In this document: piece by piece, positions 1-10,630 of the stretch
Position numbering within the stretch: the stretch's first letter is position 1
Layout: the number at the start of each line of letters is the position of its first letter
Assembly: GCA_007115705.1 (NCBI GenBank)
Contig: QXEO01000553.1
Location: forward strand, 11,368,910 to 11,432,909
Source of the DNA: Dactylis glomerata
Lineage: Eukaryota; Streptophyta; Magnoliopsida; Poales; Poaceae
Reading direction: 5' to 3'
DNA length: 64,000 bases
Notes under the pieces: model-generated
The model's database searches: none
The model's input: only the letters and a program-made list of their open reading frames with translations
Told to the model about the DNA's origin: nothing
Made by a program: the position numbers and the translations under genes

Positions 1-390
1 TTGTATAGAATTTAAATAGAAAAAAGGACAGAAAAATATGATCTGTTCCCTAAAATAATCAGAAGGGAAATCATGAATTAAATATAAATCTATAATCTCT
101 ATCCATAGATTATATCAGATATAGAAAATTATGTATATCAGAACATCGAGGAGGTAGATGCTACTAAGATTATGAGTGCATAAGAGCCAGAACGACCAAT
201 TGAATAAAATTTAGAAATTCTCTTATAACAATGATTGGCTGAGGTAGAGAATTTTCTATTAGCCTCATGTATGTATAAGGAGTATTTTTATAAGATAAAA
301 CTCTGTAATATATAACGAGAGATGGAGATAAAAAATCACATAATCAATATATCATGTCTAGCCGTGCAAATGCGCGGGCCACCCTGCTAG
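1..390 (+). mobile_element. Helitron, 3' terminal part
   Basis: The sequence ends in a typical Helitron 3' terminus. A GC-rich hairpin (stem CCGTGCA at 362-368, loop AA, stem TGCGCGG at 371-377, with one G-T pair) is followed nine bases later by CTAG at 387-390 and then a host T. Helitrons end in CTRR after a short hairpin and insert between A and T. The 5' end would lie left of the window. Positions 1-359 are AT-rich with no coding signal I recognise. The same terminus recurs almost unchanged at 11957-11988, so both belong to one family. Confidence 0.65.
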
Positions 391-673
391 TTATATTATT
401 AAAACAACTAACAACCAACAGTTAAAGATTTGACAAAGAATAGGAACGGCTAGGATTTAAATTGATCCGGGAGCTTCACGTTGTAGTCCAAAGACACACA
501 AATCTAATCACGTACGTTTAAGAGTCCAAATCAGCCATACAAAAAAAGGAGTCCCGATCGGACTAATATAGGCTGGCATCTCCTAGCATATATTTATTCC
601 GTTGACGGAGCATAAATCCATAGGTGAATCAATACTTCAAAAAATATTTGAGCCCAGCGTTAGATCTAAGTAA
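391..673. other. AT-rich spacer between two Helitron ends
   Basis: This stretch separates a plus-strand Helitron 3' end from a minus-strand one. I see no ORF with recognisable similarity, no terminal repeats and no promoter-like arrangement. Confidence 0.5.
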
Positions 674-710
674 CTAGTGGAATGCCCGTGCGTTGCTATG
701 GGCTTTTAAA
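674..710 (-). mobile_element. Helitron 3' end, minus strand
   Basis: Read on the minus strand, a weak hairpin (GCCC at 703-700 pairing with GGGC at 687-684, enclosing a CAACGCA-containing loop) is followed by ATTCCACTAG and a T at 673. This 'CAACGCACGGGCATTC...CTAG' arrangement is a common grass Helitron terminus. The body would extend rightwards. I could not locate its 5' TC end, so the right boundary is unknown. Confidence 0.5.
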
Positions 711-1721
711 TTTTTTTATCTCCGCCACTTTTTTGGTTCTGTTGTGTTCCTCCAACTATGACTATCAAAATTATTTGTAGTTCTCCGGAGCGAGGTGGGC
801 TCCCCAATGCAGCATCCACACACAAAGGCGATGTAGTAGACGATCGGCTAGGCATCGAGGTCACAAAACGAGGCTTTGACGGTGGTTGTGGCAAATTTGC
901 ACAACGCGGTTGCAGTCGGTGTCGTCGGCATGCGCACGTCCACCTATGCCCTGCCGACGTCGATGATGGGGCAGCGATACGCACAAGAGTCCGTCGGTGG
1001 CCTGCAAACGTGGAACAGGGGACGCCAGAACGGCCCATGGCCAGCGACTTCAGCCGCGCCTGCGACCTCAAGACCGATGTCGTGTTTGGCATCTAGAGCA
1101 GCGGCTCAATTGTGGTTGTTTTTTTGTACTTGTTGCTCAATTGAGGTGGTTTTTTGGAATTTAATCCATTAATCATGGTATATTTGTAGGCGTGGTGTGC
1201 ATGACATTTTCAAAGCATTTATAGTTTTTTACGTTATTTTTTTTTAATATTCTGCTCAATTTCCAAAGTAAGTCAAAAAAATTGTGACGTAAAATCATCT
1301 ATGATTGCAAAGATAGAAGGTGGATGTAGAATAAGCTATTCTACATCTAGAATGTCAAATAGCGTGACTCATATAACATAATAAACACACCGTTAAAAAG
1401 TATATTAACAAATACATTCTCGTACACCTCAGACAGCTGCACGGCACATACCACATATGGATCCGTTAAACTGATCTAGATAAGCAGACGACGCTAGCCA
1501 AATCCTCGTGTAATTTTATCTTACCAGCCTCTAGTGCAGCCTCGTCCGAGAATTCCACCAACGTGTCCATCGCTGGCCACACAAACAGGCAACAGCTTCC
1601 ACTCACCTTGCTATGCTTCTCTGCATTCTTCTCCATCTCCATCGCCCCAGCTCGTTCCCCTCCCCCAGTCCCCACCGCCTCCAGCAGCCGAGGGTCTCCA
1701 GTCGCTGGTGGACCTCGTTTC
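711..1721. other. Unassigned sequence, possibly Helitron body
   Basis: The stretch contains a moderately GC-rich block (about 780-1090) and another at 1500-1721 that was interrupted by the downstream retrotransposon. On the minus strand the second block reads openly for about 80 codons and ends in AAG followed by GTGAGT, which resembles an exon with a splice donor. I do not recognise the protein. The rest is AT-rich without signals. This may be host gene sequence captured by the minus-strand Helitron, but I cannot show it. Confidence 0.3.
1323..1347. repeat. Perfect 11-bp inverted repeat (hairpin)
   Basis: GATGTAGAATA (1323-1333), a 3-base loop AGC, then TATTCTACATC (1337-1347) form a perfect hairpin in an otherwise plain AT-rich stretch. 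Confidence 0.8.
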
Positions 1722-2070
1722 TGTAATGACCTCAACCTAGAACGATAAGATCATCACAAACAGCAAGCAAGGAGATGGGATAACAGAGTATAGATGAGAG
1801 GACGAATTGGGTAGGTGAGATTCAGAAGCAAGAGAAGATCAGGTTTCAGAATTCAGTTACAACACACGCTTTTTCGCTGGGTACTCGTCCCCTTATAACT
1901 CTCACGCACGCTTACAGCTGGGACCAGGTCCACAGGTACACGCTACACAGAGCGGTCAAGGAGGTTCTTCCGCTGACGTGTGGGCCACCCGCGATCCCTC
2001 CTGGACCAGCACGTCTTCGCCTGGCGACTCGCTGTCCACCGACGCAGCACTTGAGGTAGGAGGTGTGACA
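1722..2070 (-). repeat. 3' LTR of the Reina-like element
   Basis: On the plus strand it begins TGTAATGACC and ends GGTGTGACA. It matches 6296-6644 over its whole 349 bp except for three transitions. The last 115 bp (1956-2070) also encode the C-terminal tail of the integrase-chromodomain ORF, so coding sequence runs into the LTR. Confidence 0.95.
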
Positions 2071-4300
2071 TTCGCCCCCCCTTGAGCACGATCGTCTTCC
2101 CAGAGAGCAGCTGATGGGTAACATTGCTTCAAACGGTTGTAGTCCTCCCAGGTTGCATGCTCTTCTTCCAGGCCGGACCATTTGATCAAGACTTGCGTCG
2201 CCGCAGCGTTGCCGGCACGAACCAGACGACGGTCCAGAATACGTTCAGGCAGAGAAGTGAACGACGCCAGATCGGGCACAGTTGGCATTTCCCTGAAAAC
2301 TGGTGTATACTTGGGCACAAATGGTTTGAGCTGGGAAACATGGAACACAGGATGTACCTGGGCAGTAGCCGGCAACTGAAGACGGTAAGCCACAGCACCA
2401 ATTCGTTCGATGACAGTGAATGGTCCAAAGAACTTGTACGATAGTTTCGGATATGGCCTGTTGACGACCGTTTGCTGCGCATATGGCTGTAGCTTGAGAA
2501 GAACTTGTTCGCCCACGGTGAACACACGCTCAGAACGTTTATGGTCAGCTTGGGATTTCATCCGTCGTTGAGCTTGGAGAAGTTTATCCCGTAACAGAGT
2601 GTTGTGGTGCTGGAAGTCCTCTACTTCTTCCATCGCAGGAGAGCCATCTGCCACTGTCAGATTAGGGAATGCACCAAAGTTTGGCTCCGTGTTATAGAGG
2701 GCTTTAAAAGGAGAGCAACCAATGGCTGTGTGATAACTCGAATTGTACCAAAATTCCGCCATAGCTAACCATTTGCGCCATTGCTTGGGACTATCTTGGA
2801 CAGCACACCTCAGATATTGCTCAAGGCACTGATTTACTCGCTCACTTTGACCGTCAGTCTGTGGATGGTAAGCAGTTGTATAATGCAACTTGGTACCAAC
2901 TGCTTTGATCAGTTCTTTCCAAAACAAACTAGTGAAAATCTTGTCTCGATCAGAGATGATGGACAATGGAACCCCATGCAGACGAACCACGGTGTCCATG
3001 AACAGCTTTGCAACTGAGGATGCTGTATAAGGATGTTTCAAGGGCAGAAAATGAGCATACTTAGTAAGACGATCCACAACTACCAAAATCACATTGGCAT
3101 TGTCCGAAAGAGGCAGCCCTTCGATAAAGTCCACGGTTATATCTTGCCACGGTCCTTGTGGTGGTGGAAGAGGCTGTAACAAGCCAGCTGGTCTGGTGTG
3201 AGCATGCTTGGCTTGTTGACAGACAAGACACTGTCGGACAAAGAGATCCACGGCCAATTTGAGGCCAGACCAATAGAACAATTTTTTAATTCTTTGATAA
3301 GTGGCATGGATGCCTGAGTGACCCCCCACTGGTGTGTCATGAAGCTGAGAAAGCAGTTTTGTTTGTAAAGCCAGATTGTCCCCAATCACAATTCTTCCTT
3401 TATACTTGATCAGGCCATGTTCTAGGGCAAAACCCTTGGAATCTGGTGACCGTATTGTGAGCTGTTGTAACAAGGTGGTCATCTGGGGATCAGTAGTGTA
3501 TGAATTCAACACTTCCTGCACCCAATCAGGACGACAAACAGAAATATCCATCAGATGGCCGACCCTGGACAGAGAATCGACAGCTCCATTTTCCACTCCT
3601 CGTTTATACTTGAATTGGAACTGAAGACCCACCAATTTGGCCATTGCTTTCCTTTGGAGATCCGTGGTAAGCTGCTGATCACTCAAAGTACAGAGGCTTT
3701 GGTGATCTGTTAGTATAAGAAAGGGTCCACATTGCAAGTACTGACGCCATTTCTCCACGGCCATTAACACAGCTAGAAATTCCTTTTCATAAATGGAAAG
3801 CTTCCTATTCATGACCCCCAATGCCTTACTCATATATGCTATTGGATGTCCATTCTGCATGAGTACTGCTCCCACTCCAGAATCACAAGCATCAGTTTCA
3901 ACGACGAAGGGTAAATTGAAATCAGGAAGACCGAGAACAGGTGTGCTTGTCATGGCTAGTTTCAGAGACTGAAATGCTGCCGTAGCTTGCTCATTCCATT
4001 CAAAACCCTTCTTTGTCAACAGTTGAGTGAGAGGTTTGGAAATGATGCCGTAATTTCGGACAAATTTGCGATAATATCCAGTTAAACCAAGAAATCCCCG
4101 AAGCTCTGTGGTGTTGTGGGGTAAAGGCCAATTCCGCATCACAGAGGTCTTGTCAGGATCTGTTGCCACACCTGCATCTGAAATGATGTGGCCCAAGTAG
4201 TGAATGGCAGTCTTTCCAAACTCACATTTCGACAGCTTAGCGAAAAACTGAGTGTTGCGCAGAGTCTCCAATACTTGACGTAAATGAACCAGATGTGTCT
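1956..4300 (-). pseudogene. Reina-like pol: RT remnant, RNase H, integrase, chromodomain
   Basis: An open frame of more than 770 codons encodes the second half of pol. It starts at the very end of the RT connection region (around EKFGKT-type residues), continues with Ty3 RNase H (ETDACDSG near residue 128 counting from 4271), the HHCC zinc finger (CLVCQQAKH near 347) and the integrase core (VDFIEGLP near 379, ISDRDKIF near 437, QTDGQSERVN near 472). It ends in a chromodomain (WSGLEEEHATWEDY near 700), which targets integration to particular chromatin. The upstream RT core with its YxDD motif is absent: at about 4300 the frame fuses, with a shift, to the protease frame. This is coding-competent downstream but a pseudogene as a polyprotein. 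Confidence 0.9.
2071..2085 (-). other. Polypurine tract of the Reina-like element
   Basis: On the minus strand this reads AAGGGGGGGCGAA immediately before the LTR start TGTCACACC. This is where plus-strand DNA synthesis would be primed, and it confirms the element's orientation. Confidence 0.85.
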
Positions 4301-6199
4301 CCCAGGAAGTGTAGCTTCCAGAGTGATTGCGTGATCAAGAGCTCGCCGAGGTGGCAGTGACGCTGGATCAGTAAAGATGTCAGAGTAGGAATCCAACAAG
4401 TCTTGCAAGTCCGGGGGCAGAGTAGTGGACACCGTTTCAGTTGTTGGGTCGAGGACTGCCATTGCCCAGACTTCATTAGTTGCCAACATGGTTTTCAGTT
4501 GAGTCCCGGTGATTTCTGACAAGGCCGTAGGGGAAGGTGTATCCAGGCCTTGCAAGGTTACCTGTTCCCCATTATGATCAAACTGCAATCGTTTCTGAGC
4601 CCAATGACAGATCATAGGACCGCAGCGGTCGAGCCAATCTTTGCCAAGTATAGCGTCATAAGCACCAATGTCCAGAATGCGCATCGTATCCGTGAACTGA
4701 TGTCCTGCATAATTCCATTTGAGGTCTGTGACTTGAGAATCAGACACCATGAGTTGACCGTTAGCTACTTTAACTGAAACTGGTGGTGCAGGCGATATCA
4801 GACAACCAACTCTTTCTGCAAAAAACTTGTTGACGAAAGTATGGGAACTTCCAGAATCAATCATCAGAATCATTTGTTGATTTCCCACCGTGGCACTAAT
4901 GCGAACTGTATTGGGTTTGTCAGATCCGGCAACAGCTTCCAATGAAATTTGACAGCAAGTCACCGGTGTCTCCTGAAGCAATTCCAAGGCTCGAACTGTA
5001 TCGTCTGACAGGACCTCACCGAATTCGCCCACCTCAATGGTCAAGAGTTGTCCCGAGCGCTTACATTGATGCTCCTTAGAGAATTTGTCGCCACACTTGA
5101 AACAGAGATTGTTTGCGCGACGGTAATCACGTAACTGTCGCTCTCTGTTGAAATCATCAGTTCCTTGTTTGCGAGGCCAGTCTTGTTTTGGAGCAACCAC
5201 AACAGCAGGAGGAACTGCATTGGGAGGATGTTTCGTTGGTGCAAGAGGACGGGGTCGAGGACGCTGATGTTCTGCTTCTTCTTCTTGAATTCTGGCCAGA
5301 GACGCAGCACGAGCAATGCTCAGAGGTGCCTGAAGCCGAACTGCTGCACGAATGTCATCCTTCAGACCAAAAACGAACTGGGACACAAACCATCTGGAGC
5401 TGAGAGATTCATCGACTGCAATTAAGTGATACATGCAATCTTCGAAAGCTTGGCGATACTCCTTGACAGAACCAGTTTGCCTCAATTGCATCAGCTTACT
5501 CATCTGACCGTCATACTCATCTTGCCCAAACTCCTCTAACAAAGCTGCCATGAATTTGTCCCAACTCGGCAGACCATGACGTTTCTTGAGTGCTTGCAGC
5601 CAGAGTGCGGCATTGCCCTCAAGATACAGTGATGATAGACTCACCCATTGGTGGTATGGAATTTTGAACATCTCAAAATATGTGAGACATTGATCTATCC
5701 AGAGCAGAGGTGTTTCACCTGAAAACTTTGGAAAATCATGACGAGGCGCGCGAACTCGTACCTCCTCGCGTTCGGTGGGAGAACTGGGGGCGGTGTGGAA
5801 CGCCGTTGCTGCGGCGGCTGCAGCGACAGCGGCGGCGGTGGTGGCTCCTGCTGCCGAAGTTTGTGGCGTGTCGAGGAGTGGAAGCCCGTTGTTGACGAGG
5901 CCCCCTCGAGGCGGCCGTGCTTCCTTGTGCGAAGTGGCGACGGCGCGGTCGGAATCGACGAGCTTGCGCTTGATCCCATCCAGATCGGCGCCATAGTCTT
6001 CCATCTGCTTCCGAACATGCTGCATCTCGTCCGTCACGGTCCCCAACCGAGACAGTATGTCCTGCAGCTTCTCGTCCACCGCCTCCATCTTCTCCAAGAC
6101 GAAGGTGGTCTGTGCCGACGGGATCTGAGGCCTGGATGGCGCCGTTGCAGCTCGCCCTGAATCAAATCCAACCCCGCGCAGGATTTCGAGCCGATTCAC
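4301..6199 (-). pseudogene. Reina-like gag-protease ORF
   Basis: A methionine at 6199 opens a frame that encodes an N-terminal coiled region, an alanine-rich linker and the retrotransposon gag core (FPKFSGETPLLWIDQC to WDKFMAALLEEFG, roughly residues 150-240). A zinc knuckle follows (CFKCGDKFSKEHQC, near 365), then an aspartic protease with the catalytic DSGSS near residue 446. After the HAIT...LPG motif that normally precedes RT, the frame runs into out-of-frame RT-tail sequence and stops at 4139. The gag and protease parts look undamaged. The residues after about 4300 are frameshifted and not genuine protein. Confidence 0.9.
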
Positions 6200-6280
6200 C
6201 GGAGTGATTCAGCACCTTTTGCGGTGGAATTTTACGGTTTGATCTCGGGAATTTGAGAGCGCAAGCGGGCGGATCCGAGA

Positions 6281-6292
6281 GCTCTGATACCA
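6281..6292 (-). other. Primer binding site (tRNA-iMet) of the Reina-like element
   Basis: On the minus strand, TGGTATCAGAGC lies three bases after the 5' LTR end. It is complementary to the 3' end of plant initiator methionine tRNA and shows that the 6296-6644 LTR is the 5' one. Confidence 0.9.
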
Positions 6293-6295
6293 AAT

Positions 6296-6644
6296 TGTAA
6301 TGACCTCAACCTAGAACGATAAGATCATCACAAACAGCAAGCAAGGAGATGGGATAACAGAGTATAGATGAGAGGACGAATTGGGTAGGTGAGATTCAGA
6401 AGCAAGAGAAGATCAGGTTTCAGAATTCAGTTACAACACACGCTTTTCCGCTGGGTACTCGTCCCCTTATAACTCTCACGCACGCTTACAGCTGGGACCA
6501 GGTCCACAGGTACACGCTACACAGAGCGGTCAAGGAGGTTCTTCCACTGACGTGTGGGCCACCCGCGATCCCTCCTGGACCAGCATGTCTTCGCCTGGCG
6601 ACTCGCTGTCCACCGACGCAGCACTTGAGGTAGGAGGTGTGACA
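6296..6644 (-). repeat. 5' LTR of the Reina-like element
   Basis: This is the 349-bp partner of 1722-2070 with the same TGTAATGACC and GGTGTGACA ends. It is followed by the duplicated target GTTTC at 6645-6649. Confidence 0.95.
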
Positions 6645-6649
6645 GTTTC

Positions 6650-8839
6650 CAACGGATCTGCTCCCGCATCCACCGACACCTGAGTTCCGATGGTTGTGGG
6701 CCTCTGCTCTGGTATGACGCCATCCTCCCCGCCGGCAATGAGCTCCCTCCCCCATCAGACCACGGTCTTCTGCATCGCTGACCACGCCAAAATTTCACTG
6801 ACCGAGCTCAGCGCGGATGGATGTCTCCTCTGCGGCTTCTCTCCTCAGAGCTCATCAACCATGGCTTCGTCTACTTCGTGCCCCTCCCCTTCTCCAAGCT
6901 CACGATCTGCCGCGTCCGCACCGACAAACTCAGGTCCGTCTCTCTTGCCCTCTCCGTCTATGCGCAACTCCCTTTGGTGCACTTCAATCTAATGCTTCAC
7001 GTAGATGAGGCTGTACAACTTTGATTGTAAATATATTTCTATTCATGTGTTAATTATTTCAAACAATTAAAATGGCATTCTTAAATCTGACAACTGAAAC
7101 AAAGCTTCTTTTAGGCATTGCTAGTTTACTTAGATGTCTGAGATATTCCCTTTTATACATATTCTCTGTAATGTGAAAAGTCTCCTTTTTTTCAGTCCAC
7201 TTGCTTTACTTAGAAGTTCCTTTGATGATGCTATATGTTTGCTCTCAGTATGTAGATATGGGCTCTTCCATTGTGTTAAAAAGAGTTATGTTTGCAACTG
7301 TTATGGTATTAAGGAGCATAATCCACTTTCTGTTGTAGAAGTACTTGACACTTTGTGTTGGGAGTTTAACCGAGATGACCTCACTATTATGGTAGTCAAT
7401 ATTCGATTTTATTGTACCGAGTATCACAAACAAATTAAGATGTGCTGTTGGAATTGGTGTGAGAACAGAGCGAGTAAGAAAATAGCTAACAACTCTAGAA
7501 GCAACCACCTGTCTAGTGAGAAGAAGTGCTGATCACCAACTTGGGCGGTAGAAATCTATATCATAGCTAGTGTGTATACGCTTCCTGAAATTTTTTGCTA
7601 GGAAAAATCCATTAGTAGTTTCTGTAGCAGGATTAGATACTGAGTTCAGTATTGTATTCCAGATGTTGCAATAATTCATGGTCATGTGCATTGTTGATGC
7701 AAGGAATTGGAGTAATACAATCTTATATTACCAGAAAACAACAGCTCAATTAGAAACAGTTCTGTGAGAATCGTGGCAAGGTGTTTGTTAGGGTAATGTT
7801 CAGTGAGAAAGATGTGTTGTTCTGTATGTCATGGACAGTATCAAACTGAAACAAAAATCTAGTTGATCGGCTGATAGACTAATATCTAAATGCCGTTTCA
7901 GTTAGATGTAATTTATGACCTATAAACTGTGTACAACACGGAATAGATGTTTTTATTTGGTGCATGGAGATGTCATTTTCTAATTTTGGTCTTTTCTTGG
8001 TTGCTTTGGTAGTAGAATTTAATTGGCCTCTCTGAAGCTAACAAGCTGCTCTCTGGCAAAACACTGAGCTACCTTGAACTGCTTGGAAACCATAAGTTGT
8101 TTTGAAAAAGCCTGCCGTGGAGGCAACTGTTGCTAGCTACTTCATGGGGATTCTTCAGCATTCATTTTCTCTGCAAACTCACTTCTTTTCAGTCTACCAG
8201 GTCTATTTTTCTGTGGCATTCGCTACTCCCTGAACACACAACATAGGTTTCTTTGCAAGATTGTTTGTAAACATCAATGTTTAACTAATCTTTACTCCTT
8301 TTATCCTTTGACCCATTGCATTGTTCTAGATCATCCATATTCGGATTTTTTGCGCTCTCTGATCCTTTAGAAACGTCAACCATTTCAGTATCATTAGGCC
8401 CATCAGCAGTATTTGCCGTACCGCCATTGCTTGCAGCGCTTTAAGTTACAAAATCCTGAAGTTTTGTTGATTTAAGGAACTAAATTCAGAATTATTAGAA
8501 TATATAAAAAATTCTTCATTTAATTTACTTTTACTTTTTGATATAGCAATCATAGAATTTTTACGGCTGCGGTTTTATTACGTAGCTGACATGGATGGAA
8601 CCCCATAGTAAATTAGAGGACGTGGACGTGCCGGGGGTGTCCTTGAGCCATGTTATTCGAGGAGCTAAGTGTAGTCATTTTGATCGCTTATATGAAACAA
8701 CAATTTATATGATTTAAGAATAAAGGTGGGAGCGAATGGTACCCCTCTGCTGAATTGCTGGTGCAGTGTTGCTTCCTTGCTTAATTTTTTATATTCTTCT
8801 GATCTGTAATGTTTCTATGAAATTCCAATGAATTTCCAG
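6650..8839. other. Unassigned region with a possible broken exon
   Basis: Positions 6650-6950 continue the GC-rich block interrupted by the retrotransposon. In two plus-strand frames, joined by a shift near 6780, they read openly for about 40 codons each (LLWYDAILPAGNE and LINHGFVYFVPLPFSKL), ending at a possible splice donor after CTCAG at about 6932. This looks like a decayed exon, but I do not recognise the family. The remaining 1.9 kb is AT-rich. I find no terminal repeats in it and no further coding similarity. Confidence 0.35.
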
Positions 8840-9228
8840 GTGAAACTCCGTTCTTCCACGTAGCACGCCAGGGTCGGCTGCAGACTGCAGAGTACCTGCT
8901 CGACCATGGGGCCAATCCTTCCGCCACGTCTAGTATGGGAGCCACTGCGCTGCATCATGCTGCCGGGATAGGTAACGTTGATGCCCCGTGCACTGTCATT
9001 TGTCGACTTATGATGCTGATCGATGATTCTGTATGTTGAGTGGAGGTAACGTCTGAACTGAAATGTGTCCTTTGGTTTCTTGTTGCAGGACACATATAGC
9101 TGATGAAGCTTTTGCTCAGTAAGGGAGTTGATATTGAATCCGAAAGCGATGCGTGTACTCCCCTTGTTTGGGCTGCTGGGCATGGACAGCAGGACGCGGT
9201 CAAACTTTTGCTCGAACAGAATGCTAAG
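8840..9228 (+). pseudogene. Ankyrin-repeat gene fragment, two exons
   Basis: Two exons encode consecutive ankyrin repeats. Exon 1 (8840-8971) follows a TTTCCAG acceptor and reads GETPFFHVARQGRLQTAEYL, ending ALHHAAGI. The intron (8972-9088) has GT and GCAG ends. Exon 2 (9089-9228) reads LMKLLLSKGVDIESES to LLEQNAK before a GT donor. The helix signatures (TALHHAA, TPLVWAAGHG) are those of grass ankyrin/TPR cytosolic proteins. An in-frame TAG at 9097-9099 interrupts exon 2, and no upstream or downstream exons are recognisable, so this is a captured or decayed fragment. It lies upstream of the Helitron 3' end at 11988, which would suit gene capture. Confidence 0.75.
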
Positions 9229-10029
9229 GTAGTAGGTGGTCTATGTGTTCTCACCATGAATTTGTTAATTTTAGCTTTCAGTTATTCAGTCGAATACCCT
9301 TTGTGGTGATTTTACTCATTAATCAAAGGCACAAACTATTTTTAACAATGTAACATGCTTTAATATCAGTCTTTCATATTTTTAAGTTTGGAAGAGTGGT
9401 TGCTGTTTAGTTTATAACTATGATGATCAGAAAATGTCTGCATCAATGACTAATTTTCTGAATCACTCTATATGTATTCAGTTCAGTTAGGTGGATTTCA
9501 TAACTTTTAGTGCTTGGCAAGCATCCAGATCGACCTCTGACCTTCTTGTTGTTCTGGCTACATCATTTTAAATTTAATAAGTAGTTTATTCCCTATTTAT
9601 CATGATGAGAATGTGCGTCAAAATCTCTGTACTTAACTTTTGTGCTAAGTGCTAACTCTATCAATCCCTTTATTTTGCTTCAGATGGTTCTGTTGCACCA
9701 GCTTATAAAGCATCTCCAGATGAAAGTCGACAACTGACAGATCCTTGACAGATCCTTGCTTCCAGTTCTTGCAACATTTGATATTTAATTTGACAGATCA
9801 TGGTTGACTGGCGGGCAGGAGGAAGGTTCTGTTTTGGATGATAATTGGTTGCTGATGTTTGACAGGTGATCCTCATGCTTTTCTTGGATGCTGGTGGCGG
9901 CGGTGCCGACGACAACGGTGGGCTCTAGATCAAGGTTGACCGGCGGGCAGTACGAAGGTTCTGTTCTGGATGATGATAGACTGCTATCCTCATGGTGTTC
10001 TTGGATGCTACTCGTCACTTTTGAGGTGA

Positions 10030-10175
10030 GACGGGAGCGATGCTTCATCTCTTTTGAGGTGAGACGGCAGCGGAGTTCTGGCAAGACGGCTGCGGAGTTT
10101 CGACGAACGGCGGCGGAGTTCCGACGAAACGGCAGCAGAGTTCCGGTGAAGTGCAGCAGAGTTCCGGTGAAGTGG
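10030..10175 (+). repeat. Short degenerate tandem repeats (about 20-25 bp)
   Basis: The phrases GCGGAGTTCCGACGAA and GCAGAGTTCCGGTGAAGTG recur five or six times with changes, preceded by two copies of CTTTTGAGGTGAGACGG. The array gives a spurious open frame on both strands. Confidence 0.6.
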
Positions 10176-10419
10176 TGAGATGTGTCGGCGACTATTGGTT
10201 CTCCGATGAGGTAGTCGTGTCTTTTTATATGCGTCTCCATGGGGCCTAATCGAGCAAAGTACCAGTCGGAGTAGAGCAGAGTTGATATCGAACTCTGTTT
10301 TGGTCGGTAGGTTTTGGTTGTACTCTTTTAAGAACTGGGTCTGGGCCTAGTAGAGTTGTGGTCGTACTCTATTTTGTGTAGTTATTAGAGTTTAGATTGG
10401 GTCTGGGCCTCGTACCGGG

Positions 10420-10630
10420 ATCGATATGGCTACGGACAAACAGGTATTTTTGATGTACCAGGATCGCTACAGATAAACAGGTTTTTTTGACGTACGATTT
10501 TTTTTTTTGACAAACGACCCGGTTTAACAGGTTGGATCGCTATGGCTACGTACCAGGATCGCTACGGATATAAACAGGTTTTTTTGACGTACAATTTTTT
10601 TTGACAAACGATCCAGTTTTTAGACGTACC
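10420..10630 (+). repeat. Tandem duplication of about 110 bp
   Basis: Two adjacent copies share, in order, GGCTACG, CCAGGATCGCTAC, AACAGGTTTTTTTGACGTAC and a poly-T run followed by TTGACAAACGA. The copies differ by small indels. Confidence 0.7.

Larger units (their letters stand above)
1722..6644 (-). mobile_element. Complete chromovirus (Ty3/gypsy, Reina-like), RT core deleted
   Basis: Both ends are intact. LTRs of 349 bp lie at 1722-2070 and 6296-6644, a perfect 5-bp target duplication GTTTC flanks them (1717-1721 and 6645-6649), the initiator-methionine primer binding site is at 6281-6292 and the polypurine tract at 2071-2085. The LTRs differ at three positions that I can see, all transitions. 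Gag, protease, RNase H, integrase and a C-terminal chromodomain are readable on the minus strand. The small size (4.9 kb), short LTRs and chromodomain fit the Reina clade. Most of the reverse transcriptase is missing, so the copy cannot be autonomous. It interrupts a GC-rich block of unknown identity. Confidence 0.95.

Noticed and set aside
7134..7532. 132-codon open frame in unassigned sequence
   Set aside because: AT-rich, no domain, and the overlapping minus-strand frame is of similar length.
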